Part shown: piece after piece, positions 50,561 to 59,428 of the stretch
Layout: every line of letters begins with the position of its first letter
Numbering within the stretch: position 1 is the first letter of the stretch
From: Brucella daejeonensis
Lineage (GTDB): Bacteria > Pseudomonadota > Alphaproteobacteria > Rhizobiales > Rhizobiaceae
DNA: 64,000 bases
NCBI RefSeq assembly: GCF_014199265.1
Contig: NZ_JACIJG010000004.1
Coordinates: 124,001-188,000 of the forward strand
Direction: 5' to 3'
Position numbers and translations under genes: made by a program
Notes under the pieces: model-generated
The model's input: only the letters and a program-made list of their open reading frames with translations
Told to the model about the DNA's origin: nothing
Databases searched by the model: none

Positions 50561-51685
50561 CTAACTTCTTGCGAGCTTGCTGCGCAGGCTCCTGGCAAGG
50601 CTCCACAGGCGCGGATTGCGCTTGACCGCGCCTGCAAGCGCATTGCGCGCCATCTGCGCCGCCGTGAAAACCCTGCCTTTGGCGGTCAGCGGCAGCAACG
50701 TGTCGTAGATTGCCAGTTCTATATCGCACCATTCGCGCTTATAGGGTTCGTCGCCGATGCCGAAACCATAGATCGAACGGCCTTCCTCGCAACTGCGCCT
50801 GATATCCTCGAAGAACAGGAATTCGCCGGGACTTGCCGTTATCAGTTCGTCATCCGCAATCGCGCTGAACTCGACCGTCGGTCCTGTGTCGCTGTAAAGC
50901 TTGCCGACGATGGAGCGTATGGTCCCGCCAACATCGAGAAAGCGAAGCTCGCTCAGTTCCTGCCCTTTTGCCAGCCCTTCGCCGAAAAGGGTTTTGAAGA
51001 AGCGGCGCACGTTTTCGTCGGCGAATGGGTCTCTGATTCCCATCTGCCGGAAGCGGTGAGCCTTCATCGTAAAATAGAGATCGAGGATTGCATCCGATGC
51101 CGCACGGTCCTGTGGTCCGGCAATTCTCCAGCCGCCGCTTTCCTCGTAACGGCGACCGTGCTGGCGGTGTTTTTTCAGTTTTCGCCTGCGATTGCTGCGT
51201 TCGAGAACGGAATCGAACCCGCCGCCGAGCGATGCCGCCAGAACGGGGTTTGGATTACGCTTCGCACCGAGCGCCAGCAGCGGATTTTTCACGCCTTGCA
51301 GGTCGGCAAACTGCCTTGTCAGCGAAAGCGCATCGATATCCGGTCGCGCCTGTCTGATTGCACCGACCATCCGTTGCAGCGCATCGCGGTCGGGAGTACC
51401 GGCATTTCCGGCCAAAACCCACGGAAAATTGCAATTGGCGTGGCTTCCGCCGGGATAGCGCGCGATCTTCGCGCCGTTCCGGCTGACCACTTCCAGCGGA
51501 ACCAGCAGGACGGGGCAGTCATCGGTGAAAATCCCGGCGACGAAACTGTCGGCATTGACCGCCCTGTGCCAACCGCCGATCCATTCGAGCGATTGCGGTG
51601 CGCCATGAACCGCCGGAGCATCACTCCACAGTCGCTCGATCTCGCCGAAATCCGTGAGGAGGCGCGCTACTAACCGCTCCGTCAT
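50561..51685 (-). CDS. GNAT acetyltransferase, CelD/BcsL-like
   Basis: 374 residues. Two GNAT-like halves of the Acetyltransf_6/CelD family: EWIGGWHRAVNADSFVAGIF at about 34-53 and FRQMGIRDPFADENVRRFFK, then ELRFLDVGGTIRSIVGKLYS and EFLFFEDIRRSCEEGRSIY. It is likely to acylate or otherwise modify the exopolysaccharide or its precursor; the substrate is unknown. It is convergent with the Wzc-like gene. Confidence 0.85.
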   Translation of the reverse strand: MTERLVARLLTDFGEIERLWSDAPAVHGAPQSLEWIGGWHRAVNADSFVAGIFTDDCPVLLVPLEVVSRNGAKIARYPGGSHANCNFPWVLAGNAGTPDRDALQRMVGAIRQARPDIDALSLTRQFADLQGVKNPLLALGAKRNPNPVLAASLGGGFDSVLERSNRRRKLKKHRQHGRRYEESGGWRIAGPQDRAASDAILDLYFTMKAHRFRQMGIRDPFADENVRRFFKTLFGEGLAKGQELSELRFLDVGGTIRSIVGKLYSDTGPTVEFSAIADDELITASPGEFLFFEDIRRSCEEGRSIYGFGIGDEPYKREWCDIELAIYDTLLPLTAKGRVFTAAQMARNALAGAVKRNPRLWSLARSLRSKLARS

Positions 51686-51709
51686 TGTCTGTCGCCCCCC
51701 GAACCGGCG

Positions 51710-51928
51710 TCAGTGCTGATTTTTGCGTGGAGGCTGGGCCATCCACCAGATGATGCCCATGGCGGGGAGAACCCAGAGAATGCCGGTCACGAAGAAATAG
51801 AGAAGATGCACCCAGGCGCTCGACTGGGCCAGATGCGCGACGGCGATGATGGTCGCGAACACCGCATAGATGATGACCAGTGCAACCAGCAAAAAAGTGC
51901 CTATCAGTTTTTTCAGCCTTACGGGCAT
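51710..51928 (-). CDS. DUF2842 membrane protein
   Basis: 72 residues with two transmembrane helices (IGTFLLVALVIIYAVFATII and LLYFFVTGILWVLPAMGIIW), matching DUF2842, an alphaproteobacterial family often near ctaA. The function is unknown. Confidence 0.88.
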   Translation of the reverse strand: MPVRLKKLIGTFLLVALVIIYAVFATIIAVAHLAQSSAWVHLLYFFVTGILWVLPAMGIIWWMAQPPRKNQH

Positions 51929-52075
51929 GGGGTGTCTCCTTCTCGCAAGTCTTCACTAGCGCGTGAGATCGCATAACGGAAGAGAAAACGCGGCGGCATG
52001 TCGCGTGACACCAGCTTGTAACCGCTTCACCTATGCGGCATGTATCCTTCGGCTCATTATTGAAGGGTGAATGGC

Positions 52076-53149
52076 ATGACGGCAGCAACGGCACACTATG
52101 TAGGGCAAGGCCCCGGATCATCGAGGGATGACCGGGACCGCCGCCTTGTGCGCTACTGGCTCTATGCAGTCTTCGTGGTTCTGATCGCCATCGTCATGGT
52201 CGGCGGCGCGACCCGCATGACCGGCTCCGGCCTGTCGATCACCGAGTGGAAGCCCATCCACGGCGTCATTCCGCCGCTCAACCATGGCGAATGGGTGGAG
52301 GAATTCGAGAAATACCAGCAGATCCCGCAATATCAGCAAATCAACAAGGGCATGTCGCTCGAGGAATTCCAGTCCATCTTCTGGTGGGAATGGGCGCATC
52401 GCCTGCTGGCGCGTTTCGTCGGTTTTCTGGTCGCCATTCCGCTGGCCTTTTTCTGGCTGACCGGACGCCTCAAAGGCAGACTGAAATATCGTATGCTGGG
52501 CCTCATTGTGCTGGGTGGGTTGCAGGGCGCTATCGGCTGGTGGATGGTCGCTTCCGGCCTGAGCGAACTGACCAGTGTCAGCCAGTACCGGCTTGCAATC
52601 CATCTGACGATGGCCTGCATCATCATCACGGCTGTTTTCTACATCGCACGCGGTCTTGCCGCCTATACCGAGCGCCCGGCTGAACGGTCGATCCAGCGTT
52701 TTGCGGGCTGGATGGTCTTTGCGGTTCTGGTGCAAATCTATCTGGGTGGCCTCGTCGCAGGGCTTCATGCCGGGCTGACCTACAATAGCTGGCCGCTGAT
52801 GGACGGTGCGGTCATTCCGTCCGATCTGTTCATTCAGCAGCCCTGGTGGCGTAATCTGTTCGAGAATCCGAAGACGGTGCAGTTCGTGCACCGCATGTTC
52901 GCCTATGCGGTCCTGGTTCTGGTCGTCCTGCACGCCGTGCAGGTCTGGAAAAATGCAGCTGGAACCACCCATGCGCGCCGCACGATCGTTTTTGTGGGCC
53001 TCGTGCTGGTGCAGGCGGTGCTTGGAATCGGAACGCTTTTGATGAGCGTGCCGTTGCATATGGGCCTGACGCATCAGTTTGTGGCTTTGGTGGTGCTCGC
53101 TTTCGCGGTGGCGCACTGGCGCGCAACCAAGGGCGCTTATGGCGCATAA
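52076..53149 (+). CDS. ctaA: Heme A synthase (COX15/CtaA type 2)
   Basis: 357 residues with eight transmembrane helices. Haem-ligand His residues are visible in [31 protein letters not shown] and MGLTHQFVA. It oxidises heme O to heme A for cytochrome oxidase in the inner membrane. ATG at 52076 is preferred (AAGGGTG upstream); a GTG at 52067 is also in frame. It is convergent with argC and shares a bidirectional terminator. Confidence 0.93.
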   Translation: MTAATAHYVGQGPGSSRDDRDRRLVRYWLYAVFVVLIAIVMVGGATRMTGSGLSITEWKPIHGVIPPLNHGEWVEEFEKYQQIPQYQQINKGMSLEEFQSIFWWEWAHRLLARFVGFLVAIPLAFFWLTGRLKGRLKYRMLGLIVLGGLQGAIGWWMVASGLSELTSVSQYRLAIHLTMACIIITAVFYIARGLAAYTERPAERSIQRFAGWMVFAVLVQIYLGGLVAGLHAGLTYNSWPLMDGAVIPSDLFIQQPWWRNLFENPKTVQFVHRMFAYAVLVLVVLHAVQVWKNAAGTTHARRTIVFVGLVLVQAVLGIGTLLMSVPLHMGLTHQFVALVVLAFAVAHWRATKGAYGA

Positions 53150-53152
53150 AAC

Positions 53153-53186
53153 AAAACCCGGCTGCGTTTGAGCGCAGCCGGGTTTT
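53153..53186. terminator. Bidirectional terminator between ctaA and argC
   Basis: A 14-bp perfect stem (53153-53166 with 53173-53186) with a 6-base loop and A/T tracts on both sides. Confidence 0.9.
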
Positions 53187-53207
53187 AAAATTCTGGCGTC
53201 TTCCGGC

Positions 53208-54140
53208 TTATTTGCCGAGCATGAGATTCATGTTCTGGACGGCTGCGCCCGACGCACCCTTGCCGAGATTGTCGAGAAGCGCCACCAGATTGACCTGTCC
53301 GTCACCTTCGGTGCCGAAGACAAAAAGCTTCATGCCGTCCTTGCCTGCAAGCTCTTCCGCATCGACGCGCGGAAGCTTCGCGCTTTCCTCAAGCGAGACC
53401 ACTTCGACAATGTCCTGCCCGGCATAATGTTCAGCCAGCACGGCATGAACCTTTTCGAGCGATGGCGACCCTTCGAGTTCGTTCAGGAACAGCGGAACCT
53501 GCACGATCATGCCCTGCGGAAAACGTCCGACGCTTGGGGAAAAGATCGGACGGCGGTCCAGACGGCCGTGCAGTTGCAGTTCCGGCACATGCTTGTGGTG
53601 GAGCGGCAGGCCGTAAAGGAAATTATTGGCGGCGAGATGCTCCGGATGGTTTTTGTCTTCCATCTGGGCGATCATCTGCTTGCCGCCGCCCGTATAGCCG
53701 GACACCGCATTGACGCTGACCGGATAATCAGCGGGCAGGAGGCCCGCATCGCGCAGCGGGCGCACAAGCCCGATAGCGCCGGTCGGATAGCAACCCGGAT
53801 TGGCCACGAGGCGTGCTTCGGCAATGCGCTCGCGCTGCCCTTTGGCGAGTTCCGCGAAGCCGTAAGCCCAGTCGGGGTGCACGCGATGGGCGGTCGACGT
53901 GTCGATGATACGGGTCGAGTTGTGGCCTTCGAGCAGCGAAACGGCTTCCTTCGAGGCGTCGTCGGGCAGGCACAGGATCGCAATGTCGGCGGAGCGCAGA
54001 TAGTCGGCGCGCAAATCCTTGTTGCGCCGCTCGGCTTCCGGGATCGAGATCACATCCAGATCGTCGCGTTCGGCCAGACGGGTGCGAATTTGCAGGCCGG
54101 TGGTGCCATGTTCGCCATCGATGAAGATTTTCGGTTTCAT
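53208..54140 (-). CDS. argC: N-acetyl-gamma-glutamyl-phosphate reductase
   Basis: 310 residues, the short form. The NADP motif [11 protein letters not shown] is at the start; catalytic Cys is in [12 protein letters not shown], and [16 protein letters not shown] follows the family. It catalyses the third step of arginine synthesis. Upstream on the same strand is speB, separated by about 85 bases. Confidence 0.95.
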   Translation of the reverse strand: MKPKIFIDGEHGTTGLQIRTRLAERDDLDVISIPEAERRNKDLRADYLRSADIAILCLPDDASKEAVSLLEGHNSTRIIDTSTAHRVHPDWAYGFAELAKGQRERIAEARLVANPGCYPTGAIGLVRPLRDAGLLPADYPVSVNAVSGYTGGGKQMIAQMEDKNHPEHLAANNFLYGLPLHHKHVPELQLHGRLDRRPIFSPSVGRFPQGMIVQVPLFLNELEGSPSLEKVHAVLAEHYAGQDIVEVVSLEESAKLPRVDAEELAGKDGMKLFVFGTEGDGQVNLVALLDNLGKGASGAAVQNMNLMLGK

Positions 54141-54224
54141 GCGTTTTGCCTTTGAATTCAGAAAGTTATGACAATGACCGGAATCGGTTTTTCAGCTGCT
54201 TGATTCAGTTTCTCAACCGCGCCG

Positions 54225-55175
54225 TCATCGTCGTTCTTTCCGCTCGGCCAGAAGGCCCAGATAATACATTGCAATCGTCGCTCCCGCGATGGCCGTTATA
54301 TCGGCATGGTCGTAAGCTGGTGCAACCTCGACCACATCTGCGCCCACCACGTCAAGAGCGCTGAGCTTGCGCAGCACCGAGAGCATCTTTGCCGAAGAAG
54401 GACCGCCTGCGACCGGCGTGCCCGTTCCGGGCGCGAAGGCTGGGTCGAGGCAGTCGATATCGAAGGTCAGATAGGTCTTGCGGCCTGCGGTGCGCTTCAG
54501 GATTTCTTCGGCAATCGCCGCAGCCGACATATCCTCGACCTCATGGCCATAGACGATCCTGATACCGCAATCTTCCGGGGCATGGGTGCGGATGCCGATC
54601 TGGATGGAGTGTTCGGGATCAATGATACCATCGCGCACGGCACGACCCACGAAAGAGCCATGGTCGATCCGCTTGCCGTCATCGTACCATGTGTCCTGAT
54701 GCGCGTCGAACTGCACCAGCGCCAGCGGGCCGTATTTGGCGGCATGAGCCTTCAAAAGCGGCCATGTCACGAAATGATCGCCGCCGAGCGTCAGCAGGAA
54801 CGCATCGGATTTCAGGATTTTTGCCGCTTCGCGCTCGATGGTTGCGGGCGTCTTGGTGTGATTGCCGTAATCGAGCAGGCAATCGCCATAGTCGATGACG
54901 GCCAGATTCTCGAACAGGTCACGCTCGAACGGATATTGCGGGTCGTTGTCGAAAATGGCCGACGCCCGCCGGATGGCCTGCGGGCCGAAGCGCGCACCGG
55001 GCCGATTGGAGACCGCGGCGTCGAAGGGAATGCCCCAGACGACGGCTTCAGCACCTTTCAGCGACTTGGTGTAGACGCGCCGCATGAAGGACAGCACGCC
55101 CGCATGGGTCGGGTCGGTAGCGGCGCCGGTCAGGCTGCGGGCTGTGATGGCATGATCGATGGTCTTTGAGGGCAT
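54225..55175 (-). CDS. speB: Agmatinase
   Basis: 316 residues of the ureohydrolase family. Mn2+-binding motifs GGDH, DAHQD and DIDCLDP are intact. It converts agmatine to putrescine and urea. ATG at 55175 with CAGGGAG upstream; a longer frame to 55220 is less likely. Proclavaminate/guanidinobutyrase-like alternatives in the family cannot be excluded. Confidence 0.9.
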   Translation of the reverse strand: MPSKTIDHAITARSLTGAATDPTHAGVLSFMRRVYTKSLKGAEAVVWGIPFDAAVSNRPGARFGPQAIRRASAIFDNDPQYPFERDLFENLAVIDYGDCLLDYGNHTKTPATIEREAAKILKSDAFLLTLGGDHFVTWPLLKAHAAKYGPLALVQFDAHQDTWYDDGKRIDHGSFVGRAVRDGIIDPEHSIQIGIRTHAPEDCGIRIVYGHEVEDMSAAAIAEEILKRTAGRKTYLTFDIDCLDPAFAPGTGTPVAGGPSSAKMLSVLRKLSALDVVGADVVEVAPAYDHADITAIAGATIAMYYLGLLAERKERR

Positions 55176-55220
55176 GGCCGCTCCCTGCAAGCTGATTCCT
55201 GCTCCTGTCATCCATAACAA

Positions 55221-55246
55221 AAAAGCGGACCCGAAGGCCCGCTTTT
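55221..55246 (-). terminator. Terminator of the rplM-rpsI operon
   Basis: An 11-base arm pair (55221-55231 with 55236-55246) with one G-U pair on the minus strand and a four-base loop, followed by T6. Confidence 0.8.
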
Positions 55247-55270
55247 CTGTAAGCTCTGAAGCGATAAATA

Positions 55271-55747
55271 TTAACGCTTGGAGAACTGGAAGCTGCGGCG
55301 GGCCTTGGCCTTACCGTACTTCTTACGTTCGACGACGCGGCTATCGCGGGTCAGGAAGCCACCCTTCTTGAGAACCGTGCGCAGGCCCGGTTCGTAGTAG
55401 GTGAGGGCCTTGGAAATGCCGTGACGAACGGCACCGGCCTGACCGGAGAGACCGCCACCGGCGACGGTAGCGACGATGTCGAACTGGCCGGCGCGGTTGG
55501 AAGCGACGAGCGGCTGCTGCAGGATCATCTGCAGGACCGGACGTGCGAAATACTTCTCGAATTCCTTGTCGTTGACGACGATCTTGCCGGAGCCCGGCTT
55601 GACCCATACGCGTGCAACGGCGTCCTTGCGCTTGCCGGTGGCATAGGCGCGGCCCTGTGCGTCCAGCTTCTGGACGTGAACCGGAGCGGCGGCTTCGGTC
55701 TGGGCGACGGTGCCGAGTTCTTCGAGCGAGTTGATGCTCTCAGCCAT
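55271..55747 (-). CDS. rpsI: 30S ribosomal protein S9
   Basis: 158 residues. [20 protein letters not shown] and the basic C-terminus [16 protein letters not shown] are conserved; the tail reaches the P site. The start is 2 bases after the rplM stop, the universal rplM-rpsI order. Confidence 0.97.
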   Translation of the reverse strand: MAESINSLEELGTVAQTEAAAPVHVQKLDAQGRAYATGKRKDAVARVWVKPGSGKIVVNDKEFEKYFARPVLQMILQQPLVASNRAGQFDIVATVAGGGLSGQAGAVRHGISKALTYYEPGLRTVLKKGGFLTRDSRVVERKKYGKAKARRSFQFSKR

Positions 55748-55749
55748 GA

Positions 55750-56214
55750 TTATGCATTCCCTTTGTTCTTGCGGTTCAGCGCTGCGACGTCGAGGACTTC
55801 CGGCTGCTGAGCTTCCTGCTGATGGTTCGGGCCTGCATAAACGCGCAGGTTCTTCATCTGGCGACGGCCGAGCGGGCCACGCGGGATCATGCGCTCGATT
55901 GCCTTCTCGATAACGCGTTCCGGGAAACGGCCTTCGAGGATCTGGCGAGCAGTGCGCTCCTTGATGCCGCCCGGATGGCCGGTGTGCCAGTAATAGACCT
56001 TGTCGGTGTACTTCTTGCCGGTCAGGACAACCTTGTCGGCATTGATGATGATGACATTGTCGCCATCGTCAACATGCGGGGTGAAGGTTGCCTTGTGCTT
56101 GCCGCGCAGGCGATTGGCGACGAGCGATGCGAGACGACCGAGGACGAGACCTTCTGCGTCGATCAGCACCCACTTCTTCACCACTTCGGCCGGCTTCTGG
56201 GAGAAAGTTGCCAT
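55750..56214 (-). CDS. rplM: 50S ribosomal protein L13
   Basis: 154 residues. [18 protein letters not shown], then [18 protein letters not shown] and [19 protein letters not shown] are conserved. ATG at 56214 with AAGGAAGAC upstream; the longer frame to 56373 is leader. The leader may hold an autoregulatory structure, but none is identified. Confidence 0.97.
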   Translation of the reverse strand: MATFSQKPAEVVKKWVLIDAEGLVLGRLASLVANRLRGKHKATFTPHVDDGDNVIIINADKVVLTGKKYTDKVYYWHTGHPGGIKERTARQILEGRFPERVIEKAIERMIPRGPLGRRQMKNLRVYAGPNHQQEAQQPEVLDVAALNRKNKGNA

Positions 56215-56449
56215 TGAAGTCTTCCTTGACTTGATCCCCGTCCTTGCGAACCGGGCTTTTTTTGTTGCTTGTGTTGGCTTGAACCAACCCGAACGAGCGG
56301 GCAAAAGATCACTTCTGCTCACTTTGGCGGGTCGATACACAATGTCCGCGTCCTCGTCAAGCCCTATTTCCATGGCATCGTTTTAAAAATCAAGCAAAAT
56401 CAATGTGTTAAATATTTGGTATTATAATACCGTATCTTTTTGAGGGCTT
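56215..56449 (-). promoter_or_regulatory. rplM leader and promoter region
   Basis: About 235 bases. A perfect 14-bp palindrome GGTATTATAATACC lies at 56418-56431 and includes TATAAT on both strands. It may be the promoter -10, an operator or both. Confidence 0.45.
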
Positions 56450-56896
56450 TTATCGCGGTGGAATCGAATAGGTGGCGGTTGCGTGGGCGACCAGTTCGCC
56501 ATTGGCGCCGTCGGTAAGGCTGATGTCGAGCACCGCCAGCCGCTTGCCGAGCTTGAGGAGCCGCGCCACGGCTTCCACCGCGCCGGGCGAGGGCTTGCGC
56601 AGGAAATTGATGTTGAGATTGGTGGTTACCGCCAGCGCGACCGGGCCGATATGCGCCAGAATGGCCGCATAGGCCGCGACATCCGCGAGCGCGAAAAGCG
56701 CGGGGCCGGAGACCGTGCCGCCGGGGCGCAGATGCTGCTCGTCGGCATGAAGCCGCATCGTGGCGGAGCCTTCATCCACGCTGACGACCTCGAAAGCATC
56801 GCCCAGTTGCGGAAATTCCCGTTTCATGAAGGCCCGAAGGTCCTGGATTGTCATCACGGGGCCGACACTTGTGCGATGCGCGGTATTGATATTCAT
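56450..56896 (-). CDS. PaaI family thioesterase
   Basis: 148 residues, hotdog fold. HLRPGGTVSGPALFALADVA, then ILAHIGPVALAVTTNLNINF and FLRKPSPGAVEAVARLLKLG match the family; the general base Asp is in ALADVA. It hydrolyses acyl-CoA thioesters; the substrate is unknown. Confidence 0.87.
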   Translation of the reverse strand: MNINTAHRTSVGPVMTIQDLRAFMKREFPQLGDAFEVVSVDEGSATMRLHADEQHLRPGGTVSGPALFALADVAAYAAILAHIGPVALAVTTNLNINFLRKPSPGAVEAVARLLKLGKRLAVLDISLTDGANGELVAHATATYSIPPR

Positions 56897-56978
56897 GCAA
56901 TCCTCCCAAATCTAATAATCAATAGAGGCAGTAGTCGCTTTCACGCAAGCGCCGGTTCAAGCGATTGAAGAGGAAGAA

Positions 56979-57404
56979 ATGCAAAATCCGTCCGCCGACC
57001 AGATTCGCGAAATTCTCCTTTCCGTTAAAACTATCGCGCTTCTGGGCGCTTCACCGAAGCCGGAGCGACCGAGCAACGGGGTGATGGAATTCCTGCTTTC
57101 GAAGGGCTATCGCGTGGTCCCGGTCAATCCGGGGCAGGCGGGCAAGGATATTCACGGCCAGCGCGTGATGGCGCGGCTGGCGGATATCGAAGAGCCGGTG
57201 GACATGGTGGATGTCTTTCGCGAACCCTATTCCCTGCCCGGAATCGTGGACGAGGTTCTGGCCATGAAACACAGGCCGAAAGTCCTGTGGACGCAGCTTG
57301 GCGTCGTGCACGAAGAGGCCGGGAAAAGGGCTTCAGAAGCGGGGCTGACGGTGGTCATGGATCGCTGCCCGGCAATCGAATATCCGCGCCTGATCGGCCG
57401 GTAA
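56979..57404 (+). CDS. CoA-binding domain protein (YccU type)
   Basis: 141 residues, Rossmann CoA-binding fold: IALLGASPKPERPSNGVMEF, then LLSKGYRVVPVNPGQAG and DVFREPYSLPGIVDEVL. The role is unknown but widely conserved. It is followed on the same strand by the sulfhydrylase gene. Confidence 0.88.
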   Translation: MQNPSADQIREILLSVKTIALLGASPKPERPSNGVMEFLLSKGYRVVPVNPGQAGKDIHGQRVMARLADIEEPVDMVDVFREPYSLPGIVDEVLAMKHRPKVLWTQLGVVHEEAGKRASEAGLTVVMDRCPAIEYPRLIGR

Positions 57405-57520
57405 CTGCTTCGCAACGAATTTCCCCGATTTCGCCTGTCGTGAAAAAATCCTCCTTTGCTTTCCTGACGGTAACGCCTAGGGTCCTGTCACCATTGGGGC
57501 TTAGGATGCTGGAGGAAATC

Positions 57521-58804
57521 ATGTCAAAACGCTCGCCCGGAATTGAAACGCTCGCCGTTCACGCAGGCGCGAAGCCCGATCCGACGACGGGCGCCCGCGC
57601 AACGCCGATCTACCAGACCACGTCTTTCGTGTTCGAGGATGCCGACCATGCGGCGTCCCTGTTCGGTCTTCAGGCTTTCGGCAATATCTATACGCGTATC
57701 ACCAATCCGACGACGGCGGTTCTGGAAGAGCGCGTGGCGGCGCTCGAAGGCGGCACGGCGGCGGTTGCGACGGCTTCGGGCCATGCGGCCCAGTTGCTGG
57801 TGTTTCATACGCTTCTGCGGCCGGGCGACAACTTCATCGCCGCGCGCCAGCTTTACGGCGGCTCGATCAACCAGTTCGGCCAGTCCTTCAAGTCTTTCGA
57901 CTGGCATGTGCGCTGGGCCGATGCCACCAACCCGACCGATTTCGCCAAGCAGATCGACGATCGGACCCGTGCCATCTTCATCGAAAGTTTTGCCAATCCG
58001 GGCGGTATCGTGGTCGATATCGAGGCGATTGCCGAAATCGCCCACAAGCACGGCCTGCCGCTGATCGTCGATAATACGCTGGCCTCGCCCTATCTGGTGC
58101 GCCCGATCGAGCACGGCGCGGATATCGTCGTCCATTCGCTGACGAAATTCATCGGCGGTCACGGCAATTCCATGGGCGGCATTCTGGTCGATGGCGGCAC
58201 ATTCGACTGGGCGGAATCCGGCAATTACCCGATGCTGACCGAACCGCGCCCGGATTATGCGGGCCTGGAACTGCACAAGACCTTCGGCAATATCTCTTTT
58301 GCCATTGCTGCCCGTGTGCTGGGCCTGCGCGATTTCGGCCCGGCCATCTCGCCCTTCAATGCCTTTCAGATCCTGACAGGCGTGGAAACGCTGCCGCTGC
58401 GCATTCAGCGCCACAGCGACAATGCGCTGAAGGTCGCCTCCTGGCTGCACGGCCACGACAAGGTGTCCTGGGTCAATTATGCCGGCCTGCCGCACGACAA
58501 GTTTCATGCGTTGCAGCAGAAATATGCGCCGAAGGGCGCTGGCTCGGTTTTCACCTTCGGCCTCAAGGGCGGTTACGATGCGGGCGTGAAATTCGTCGAC
58601 AGCCTCGAACTCTTCTCGCTTCTGGCCAATATCGGCGATACGCGCTCGCTGGTCATTCACCCGGCATCCACCACGCACCGTCAGTTGAACGACGAACAGC
58701 AGGTGGCGGCGGGCGCGGGGCCGGATGTCGTGCGCCTGTCCATAGGCATCGAGGATGCCGACGATATCATCGCCGATCTGGAACAGGCGCTGGCAAAGGT
58801 CTGA
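57521..58804 (+). CDS. metY: O-acetylhomoserine aminocarboxypropyltransferase (sulfhydrylase)
   Basis: 427 residues, a Cys/Met-metabolism PLP enzyme. The PLP Lys209 is in HSLTKFIGGHG; YTRITNPTTAVLEERVAALE and RLSIGIEDADDIIADL are family landmarks. It makes homocysteine from O-acetylhomoserine and sulfide. ATG at 57521 with GGAGGAAA 3 bases before; the longer frame to 57287 is not conserved. I looked for a SAM-II riboswitch upstream and did not find one. Confidence 0.93.
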   Translation: MSKRSPGIETLAVHAGAKPDPTTGARATPIYQTTSFVFEDADHAASLFGLQAFGNIYTRITNPTTAVLEERVAALEGGTAAVATASGHAAQLLVFHTLLRPGDNFIAARQLYGGSINQFGQSFKSFDWHVRWADATNPTDFAKQIDDRTRAIFIESFANPGGIVVDIEAIAEIAHKHGLPLIVDNTLASPYLVRPIEHGADIVVHSLTKFIGGHGNSMGGILVDGGTFDWAESGNYPMLTEPRPDYAGLELHKTFGNISFAIAARVLGLRDFGPAISPFNAFQILTGVETLPLRIQRHSDNALKVASWLHGHDKVSWVNYAGLPHDKFHALQQKYAPKGAGSVFTFGLKGGYDAGVKFVDSLELFSLLANIGDTRSLVIHPASTTHRQLNDEQQVAAGAGPDVVRLSIGIEDADDIIADLEQALAKV

Positions 58805-58823
58805 TTTCTGTTCAACATATAAA

Positions 58824-58858
58824 AACACCCGCCGAACCGATCGGCGGGTGTTTTGTTT
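58824..58858. terminator. Bidirectional terminator after metY
   Basis: AAAACACCCGCCGA pairs with TCGGCGGGTGTTTT around a short CCGA-like loop; A and T tracts flank both sides. Confidence 0.88.
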
Positions 58859-58870
58859 GAAGCGTAAATT

Positions 58871-59263
58871 TTAGTTATGCGGCTCGCGCTTGATAGGCTC
58901 GATGATCGGCAGGTCGCCGCGACCCGGACGGTTGCCTGAAGGCGGACGTTCCGGCCTCTGCGGGCGAGGGCGATCCGGCTTGTTATAGCTCGGGCGATCC
59001 CTGTCCCTGTCCCGGTTTCTATCCCTGACCCTGCTTCTTTCACGGTCGCGATAGCGATAGCGTGAGTCCCGATAATAGCGCGAAGAGCGGCGATGATCGC
59101 GATAATAGCCGCCGCTGTCATAGATGACGCCGGTGCCGATATAGCTGCCGCGCGAATAATAGGGATCGTAACCATCGCCATAATAGCCTTCGGATACGCA
59201 GCCGCCGAGCGTCAGGCTGGCCGCGCCAATGCCGAGTGCCAGAAGGATCGATTTCAATGACAT
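58871..59263 (-). CDS. Putative lipoprotein, Tyr/Arg-rich
   Basis: 130 residues. Signal peptide with lipobox LGGC (MSLKSILLALGIGAASLTLG, then GC). The mature part is rich in Tyr and Gly, then an Arg/Asp-rich repeat region (RDRERSRVRDRNRDRDRDRP) and a Pro/Arg tail. It is likely an envelope protein; the role is unknown. ATG at 59263 rather than the longer frame to 59323. Confidence 0.75.
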   Translation of the reverse strand: MSLKSILLALGIGAASLTLGGCVSEGYYGDGYDPYYSRGSYIGTGVIYDSGGYYRDHRRSSRYYRDSRYRYRDRERSRVRDRNRDRDRDRPSYNKPDRPRPQRPERPPSGNRPGRGDLPIIEPIKREPHN

Positions 59264-59428
59264 GCTCGCTACTCCCGTAAGGCCGGGGCCAGTGCGACTG
59301 TGCACAACCACGCGGCGAACCAAAACTTATGAAGATTATGCGCGTTCCCGCGCACCGTCCATAATCAAGAATGGTTGCAGAGCGTTAGCTTGATTAGCTC
59401 TGCTGGAAAACAGCAATTAGTTGTTCGC

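Noticed and set aside
57405-57520. SAM-II riboswitch expected before metY
   Set aside because: The conserved SAM-II core and pseudoknot are not found; only a weak CCTA/TTAGG pairing is present.
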